Assembly (NCBI GenBank): GCA_020850635.1
Contig: JADZEH010000009.1
Coordinates: 1-38,913 of the forward strand
DNA from: Candidatus Doudnabacteria bacterium
GTDB lineage: Bacteria; Patescibacteriota; Doudnabacteria; UBA920
DNA length: 38,913 nt
Direction of reading: 5' to 3'
The position numbers and the translations under genes were made by a program. Below the pieces are notes generated by a model that was not told where the DNA came from, did no database searches, and saw nothing but the letters and a program-made list of their open reading frames with translations. The stretch's first letter is position 1. Each line of letters opens with the position of its first letter. Below, one piece after another: positions 34,901 through 38,913 of the stretch.

Positions 34901-37861
34901 ATGACTAATTTACAGAAATTGAAGCAGTTTGTGATTACTCGCTTCTCTCGCAAAAACACTGCTATTGCCGCAGCTGGTTTGGTTATGGTAACCGCTTTTG
35001 GTTTGTTTTTACCAAACCAAGAACGTGTTACTAATGCCCAAGACAATATTGCTTGTGCTAATGGACCAACTGATAACCGTCCTCACTTGAATACTTTTCC
35101 AGTGCGTTCGGTAAATAATAACGCTCCAGTGTTAAATCCTGACGGGACTTATACCTGTTATGATTTTCCATTTATGGCTGCTCGCAAGGGCAATGGTAGT
35201 TTTACTACCGGCTCAGTGAATAACGTCGCTAATGGCGATATGATTCAAGTTCGTTTGTATGTGCACAACACTGCACCAGCAAACGGTCCTGCTTCAACTG
35301 TTGCTAATGATGTTTCTATCACTAGCAATTTCACTAACAATGTTAATAAGGCTGTAATTACCGCCAGCGCTTCTGCGACTAATGCTCCAGAGCATCCAAG
35401 CGGTCGTTTTGAAGTTAACTTAGCTTCAGGTCAGCGCTTAGAGTTGGTTGAAAACAGCGGACAGATCCAGCACTATGGTGGTGGTTATGGCCGTAGCGAT
35501 TTTCAAATTGGTAACAATACTGTTACTTTATTCCCAACTCTTGAAGGTTGTTACGACAAGAGTAAATTCGTCTATTACAAGTTCCGCGTTGTCCAAGATA
35601 CACCACAACAGGGCAACTTACAAATCACCAAAGAAGTTCGCAATGTCACACGCAGTACCTCTTACGCACCCCAGACCACTGCTCGTACTAACGATACCGT
35701 GCAGTACCGTATTTCCGTAAGTGCAACTACTGCTAGTGTCCCTAATGTAGTAGTGACCGATACTCTTCCTCAGGGAATTGTCGCTAATAATGATCTGACT
35801 TTAAATGGTACCCCGGTTAATAACGGGAATATCCATAGTTCAGGTGGTTATACTTTGCCGTCAGTCAGTACAACTTTCCCACAAACCTTTATCTTTACTG
35901 CGCGTGTTACCTCTACTCAGTGTAACGCTAGTTTGATTAACACTGCTCGCGCTGTTTCTGGTTCAATTTCGGTTTCAGATACCGCGACTGTTACCACTCA
36001 GTGTGATCAACCAGTTACTGTTGTTTGTGCACCAAACTCTCAGACTGTAAACATTAATCAGTTCGCTACCTTAAGCGCTTCTGGTGGAAATGGTAGTTAT
36101 TCTTGGTCTGCTCCAAGCGGTAACCCTACTACTGGCAACCAATCAACTTTCTCAGTCCGTTATCCAAGCGCTGGGACTTACAACGTTACTGTGACCTCAG
36201 CTGGTCAGAGTGATTCTTGTACCGTGGTTGTTCGCGATATCATTATCACCCCAGATTTAGTTTGTTTCCCAGCTAGCCAAACTGCTGACATTAATCAGTT
36301 GGTCAGTTTCTCAGTGAGCGGTGCCACAAGCACTGTAACCTGGTCTGCTCCATCTGGATCTCCTGCAACTGGTAGTGGGACATCTTTCTCCACACGCTAT
36401 GCCACTTCTGGTAACAAAGTTGTTACCGCTACTTCTGGTAACCGTACCGCCAACTGTTCCGTGTTTATTCGTGAAGTGACCAATCCTAATGTGGTTTGTG
36501 CACCAAAAACCCAGACTGTGAATATCAATCAGTATGCGTACTTTAACGCAACTGGTGGTAATGGCACTTATAGCTGGACTGCTTCTGGTGGTAATCCAAC
36601 TTCTGGTTCTACACAAAGCTTTAGCACTCGCTATGCTTCATCTGGTACTTACACGGTAACCGTGTCTTCCGATGGTCGTATCGATTCTTGTACGGTTTAT
36701 GTCCAGCCAGACATTAACTTAGATGTTTTCTGTGTCCCAGATAATCAGGAAGCTGATATTAATGAAAACGTAACTGTTTCTGCCACTGGTGGTAATGGTT
36801 TCTATTCCTGGTTTACTTCAGGTGGAAACCCATCAAGCGGTACAGGCCGTGATTTCACTACTCGATACAATTCCGAGGGTACTAAAACCATTACGGTAAC
36901 TTCTGGTAATCGTTCAGATACTTGTACTGTCAGAGTTGATGAAGATAATGATAACAATCGTGATGCTCGCATTACTATTGTAAAATCTGTCCGTAACCTT
37001 ACTACTAGTACCGGTTTTGAGAATAGCGTAAACGCTAGCCGTAACGACCGGGTTCAGTTCGAAGTTATTGTTCGCAGTACCGGTTCTCGCACTGCTCATG
37101 ACGTTGTTTTAACTGACACCTTCCCAGACGAATTAACTTTAGACCGTGATTCTATCCGTGTTGATGGTTCTTCTCGAAGTACCTCAGCATCTAACTTCAG
37201 ATTGTCGTTAGGCGATATTGATCGTAACGATCAAGTCCGTATTACCTTCAACGCGACTGTAAATACAAACTCTTCTGAGAACATTCGTAACCTTGCTCGC
37301 GCTACCGCAAGCAACGCTTCTAGTGTTCAAGATGATGCTCATGTCTTTGTAGGCGTTAGCCATGGTAACCCAAGCATTCAGTTGTCTAAGATTGTCCGTA
37401 ATGACCGTACAGGTGAACAGGGGACTAACGTTAAAGCTGCTCGTGAAGATTACCTAACCTATACTTTAACCGTACGCAACAATGGTAACAGTACCGCTGA
37501 TAACTTCGTGATCTCTGATGATCTTTCCGGTATCTTATCCTTTGCTGATGTGGTAGATATGGGCGGTGGTCATATGAATGGTCAGACTCTAACCTACTCT
37601 GCAATGGATATTCGTGCTGGCCAGACTGTGACTAAGACTTTCCGCGTTCGCGTAAAGTATCACTTAGCGGCAGAACAAAGCTACGTCTTACAGAATACCT
37701 ATGGTAACCTTGTTACTGTAAACGTTCCTGGAACCAGTACTTTCGTTGCCCCTAAAACTGGTAGCTCTGGAACAAGTGCTGCAGTTTTCGCAGGTTTACT
37801 TACTTCTGGTTTTGTCTTGTATCGCAAGCGCCAGCAGTTATTCAGCTTTATCCTAGCTTAA
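34901..37861 (+). CDS. Large surface protein: DUF11 domains, four Ig/PKD-like repeats, PKTG-type C-terminus
   Basis: 986 residues. Signal segment about 20-47 (IAAAGLVMVTAFGLFLPNQ, then NAQ cut site). N-terminal domain 48-232; DUF11 domain 237-366; four tandem beta-sandwich repeats of about 76 residues (373-446, 452-525, 530-604, 607-680), each with one Cys at the start (VVCAP, LVCFP, VVCAP, VFCVP) and one near the end (DSCTV, ANCSV, DSCTV, DTCTV); DUF11 domains 690-818 and 825-942. The end is APKTG (950-954), a hydrophobic helix (about 957-974) and YRKRQQ, the architecture of a sortase or exosortase-like sorting signal. The consensus promoter and structured leader suggest a main surface or S-layer-like protein. 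Confidence 0.85.
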   Translation: MTNLQKLKQFVITRFSRKNTAIAAAGLVMVTAFGLFLPNQERVTNAQDNIACANGPTDNRPHLNTFPVRSVNNNAPVLNPDGTYTCYDFPFMAARKGNGSFTTGSVNNVANGDMIQVRLYVHNTAPANGPASTVANDVSITSNFTNNVNKAVITASASATNAPEHPSGRFEVNLASGQRLELVENSGQIQHYGGGYGRSDFQIGNNTVTLFPTLEGCYDKSKFVYYKFRVVQDTPQQGNLQITKEVRNVTRSTSYAPQTTARTNDTVQYRISVSATTASVPNVVVTDTLPQGIVANNDLTLNGTPVNNGNIHSSGGYTLPSVSTTFPQTFIFTARVTSTQCNASLINTARAVSGSISVSDTATVTTQCDQPVTVVCAPNSQTVNINQFATLSASGGNGSYSWSAPSGNPTTGNQSTFSVRYPSAGTYNVTVTSAGQSDSCTVVVRDIIITPDLVCFPASQTADINQLVSFSVSGATSTVTWSAPSGSPATGSGTSFSTRYATSGNKVVTATSGNRTANCSVFIREVTNPNVVCAPKTQTVNINQYAYFNATGGNGTYSWTASGGNPTSGSTQSFSTRYASSGTYTVTVSSDGRIDSCTVYVQPDINLDVFCVPDNQEADINENVTVSATGGNGFYSWFTSGGNPSSGTGRDFTTRYNSEGTKTITVTSGNRSDTCTVRVDEDNDNNRDARITIVKSVRNLTTSTGFENSVNASRNDRVQFEVIVRSTGSRTAHDVVLTDTFPDELTLDRDSIRVDGSSRSTSASNFRLSLGDIDRNDQVRITFNATVNTNSSENIRNLARATASNASSVQDDAHVFVGVSHGNPSIQLSKIVRNDRTGEQGTNVKAAREDYLTYTLTVRNNGNSTADNFVISDDLSGILSFADVVDMGGGHMNGQTLTYSAMDIRAGQTVTKTFRVRVKYHLAAEQSYVLQNTYGNLVTVNVPGTSTFVAPKTGSSGTSAAVFAGLLTSGFVLYRKRQQLFSFILA
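36017..36940 (+). repeat. Four tandem Ig/PKD-like coding repeats
   Basis: Four direct repeats of about 230 nt encoding residues 373-680. Shared positions: Cys-x-P at the start, Q-x-x-x-IN-Q/E, GG-N-G-x-YSW, G-NP-x-(S/T)G, (F)-x-x-RY, G-x-x-x-VT-x-(S/T)-G, and (D)-x-C-(T/S)-V at the end. Repeat 2 deviates most (ATSTVTW in place of GNGxYSW). Confidence 0.85.
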
Positions 37862-37870
37862 TTAGCCACT

Positions 37871-37900
37871 AAAAAACGCCCCTTTGTGGGGCGTTTTTGT
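37871..37900 (+). terminator. Terminator of the surface protein gene
   Basis: AAAAACGCCCC / GGGGCGTTTTT stem (37872-37898), ten nt after the stop. Its T-tract also contains TTGTTT, a possible -35 of the next gene. Confidence 0.92.
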
Positions 37901-37924
37901 TTTGCCTAAAAAGTGTGCTATCCT
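37897..37924 (+). promoter_or_regulatory. Epimerase gene promoter overlapping the terminator tail
   Basis: TTGTTT (37897-37902), 16-nt spacer, TGC-TATCCT extended -10 (37919-37924). An A-rich leader of about 65 nt follows with no ribosome site. Confidence 0.62.
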
Positions 37925-37993
37925 AGAAAAAATAAAGCAAAAAAACAAAAACAAAACCAGGCAGGGGCTCGGTTTTTTATATTGCTTAATTTT

Positions 37994-38913
37994 ATGGATT
38001 CTACACAACTAAGCGAGCTTTTACAGCTTTTAAAACAACAAAATGGTGGGGTAGTCTTGCAGCAGGATGGGAAGTCCGAAGCTGTTTTGTTGAGTATCGA
38101 GCGGTACTATCAGTTACTCGAAAAGCAACAGTCCGCATCAACCCATGCTACACTTTTTCAACAAAAACGATTAACCATTGTGGTTACGGGTGGGGCTGGG
38201 TATATTGGTGCTCACGTCGTTCGCCAGCTTTTAAAAAATGGACATACGGTTATTGTCATTGATAACTTTGTCACAGGTAAGCGAGAGTTTGTGCCCGAAG
38301 AGGCAATCTTGGTTGAGGGTTCGATTGGTGACAGAGAAGTACTCGACCATGCTTTTGCAGATAGAAAGGTTGATGTGGTTATGCACTTTGCGGCCAGTAT
38401 TGAAGTTGCAGAAAGCTTTAAACGGCCCTTTGATTACTATGAAAATAATGTTACAGCCACGCAGGTTTTACTCAAGGCCATGCAAGATTATTCGGTACCG
38501 CGTATTATTTTCGCTTCGAGCGCAACAGTGTATGGTGATTTGGTTCAAGTTCCAACCAACGAAGATCAAGAGTTAAAACCAGATGACCCATATGGTCACA
38601 ATAAGTTTTTAGCTGAGAAGATCATTGGGTACTATGTGGCCAACAGTCCAATGAAAGCTACCATTCTCAGATATTTTAATGTTTGCGGGGTTGACCCTGA
38701 GAGCGAGCTTTATGATACGCATCCTGGATCAAAGATTATCCCAACTATTCTAGATGTTGCCTATGGTAAGCGTGACAAGCTTATTATCTTTGGAAATGAT
38801 TTTGATACTTTTGATGGTACATGCATCCGTGATTACGTTCATGTTATGGATGTTGTTCAAGCGAATATATTGGCTTTAGAAAATCCAGAAGACCAAGCTT
38901 TGAGAATTTATAA
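37994..38913 (+). CDS. galE: UDP-glucose 4-epimerase with antitoxin-like N-terminal extension, 3' truncated
   Basis: 306 codons to the window edge, no stop. Residues about 1-52 form an extension whose core VVLQQDGKSEAVLLSIERYY resembles the Phd/YefM antitoxin DNA-binding fold (hydrophobic strand, Gly-Lys, AVL, S-x-E-x-Y). From about 60 the short-chain dehydrogenase-type epimerase begins: TGGAGYIG (NAD binding), HFAASIEVAES, SSATVYGD (catalytic Ser/Thr) and DPYGHNKFLAEK with the YxxxK pair. GalE interconverts UDP-glucose and UDP-galactose for envelope sugars. The start is the first ATG in frame; a later start would remove the extension but no ribosome site supports one. Confidence 0.85.
   Translation, partial: MDSTQLSELLQLLKQQNGGVVLQQDGKSEAVLLSIERYYQLLEKQQSASTHATLFQQKRLTIVVTGGAGYIGAHVVRQLLKNGHTVIVIDNFVTGKREFVPEEAILVEGSIGDREVLDHAFADRKVDVVMHFAASIEVAESFKRPFDYYENNVTATQVLLKAMQDYSVPRIIFASSATVYGDLVQVPTNEDQELKPDDPYGHNKFLAEKIIGYYVANSPMKATILRYFNVCGVDPESELYDTHPGSKIIPTILDVAYGKRDKLIIFGNDFDTFDGTCIRDYVHVMDVVQANILALENPEDQALRIY

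Overview
The window looks like a chromosomal segment of a small, reduced bacterium of the Candidate Phyla Radiation (Patescibacteria), most likely a Parcubacteria-like lineage. This is an inference from gene content and style: a compact mraZ-rsmH-ftsL-ftsI cluster, a membrane pyrophosphatase, LexA, a large DUF11/Ig-like surface protein with a PKTG-type tail, a PPM-phosphatase-like membrane protein, a single-domain EamA protein, and many short intergenic gaps with leaderless starts. TGA is used as an ordinary stop, so the code appears standard. No phage, IS element or CRISPR array is visible.

Layout. 1-620 is the end of an exported or cytosolic endonuclease/exonuclease/phosphatase-family protein. 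669-1385 is a lone TPR gene on the minus strand. 1570-5423 is the division/wall cluster (MraZ-box promoter, mraZ, a REP-like palindrome, rsmH, an FtsL-like protein, ftsI). 5404-7176 holds a DUF2061 protein, a CAP-domain protein, tRNA-Gln(TTG) and a DUF84 NTPase. 7297-12250 is a plus-strand run: Gmad2 protein, Cys-rich PD-(D/E)XK nuclease, flavin reductase, bactofilin-like membrane protein, YbaB, D,D-carboxypeptidase and an EamA protein. 12317-13020 is a two-gene minus-strand insert. Then come mnmA, a structured minus-strand RNA (about 14298-14494) and hppA. 16709-22155 is a dense minus-strand block (PsbP-like protein, an unlisted 59-aa membrane protein, P-loop kinase, EngB, EEP phosphodiesterase, CYTH, small pilin-like protein, P-loop kinase, M23, HD). 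22252-26379 holds an exported Cys protein, tRNA-Gln(CTG), a cupredoxin, a 68-aa protein and PBP1A. 26541-28305 is a YdcF protein and rplJ-rplL with an L10-type leader. 28429-34652 holds a 403-aa orphan, the PPM-like membrane protein, a winged-helix protein, a cold-shock-like Zn protein, lexA and two small zinc-ribbon proteins. 34901-37861 is a 986-aa surface protein. The window ends inside a UDP-glucose 4-epimerase that carries an antitoxin-like N-terminal extension.

How the genes work together. Much of the window is envelope biology: septal PBP, PBP1A, D,D-carboxypeptidase, M23, YdcF/ElyC-like protein, CAP protein, bactofilin-like protein, surface protein and an epimerase for sugar precursors. 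The remainder is translation (rplJ/L, mnmA, rsmH, engB, two tRNA-Gln), DNA upkeep (lexA, nuclease, YbaB) and nucleotide/pyrophosphate housekeeping (DUF84, CYTH, hppA).

Two structural patterns stand out. First, at three places a stop codon, a conserved terminator hairpin, an extended -10 element and a leaderless ATG are packed into exactly 36 nt with the same internal spacing. Second, about eight GC-richer genes, mostly orphans with textbook GGAGG ribosome sites and their own promoters and terminators, sit singly or as one pair between AT-richer host operons whose genes mostly lack ribosome sites. Some of them separate a host gene from what looks like its original terminator, which suggests cassette-like insertion.
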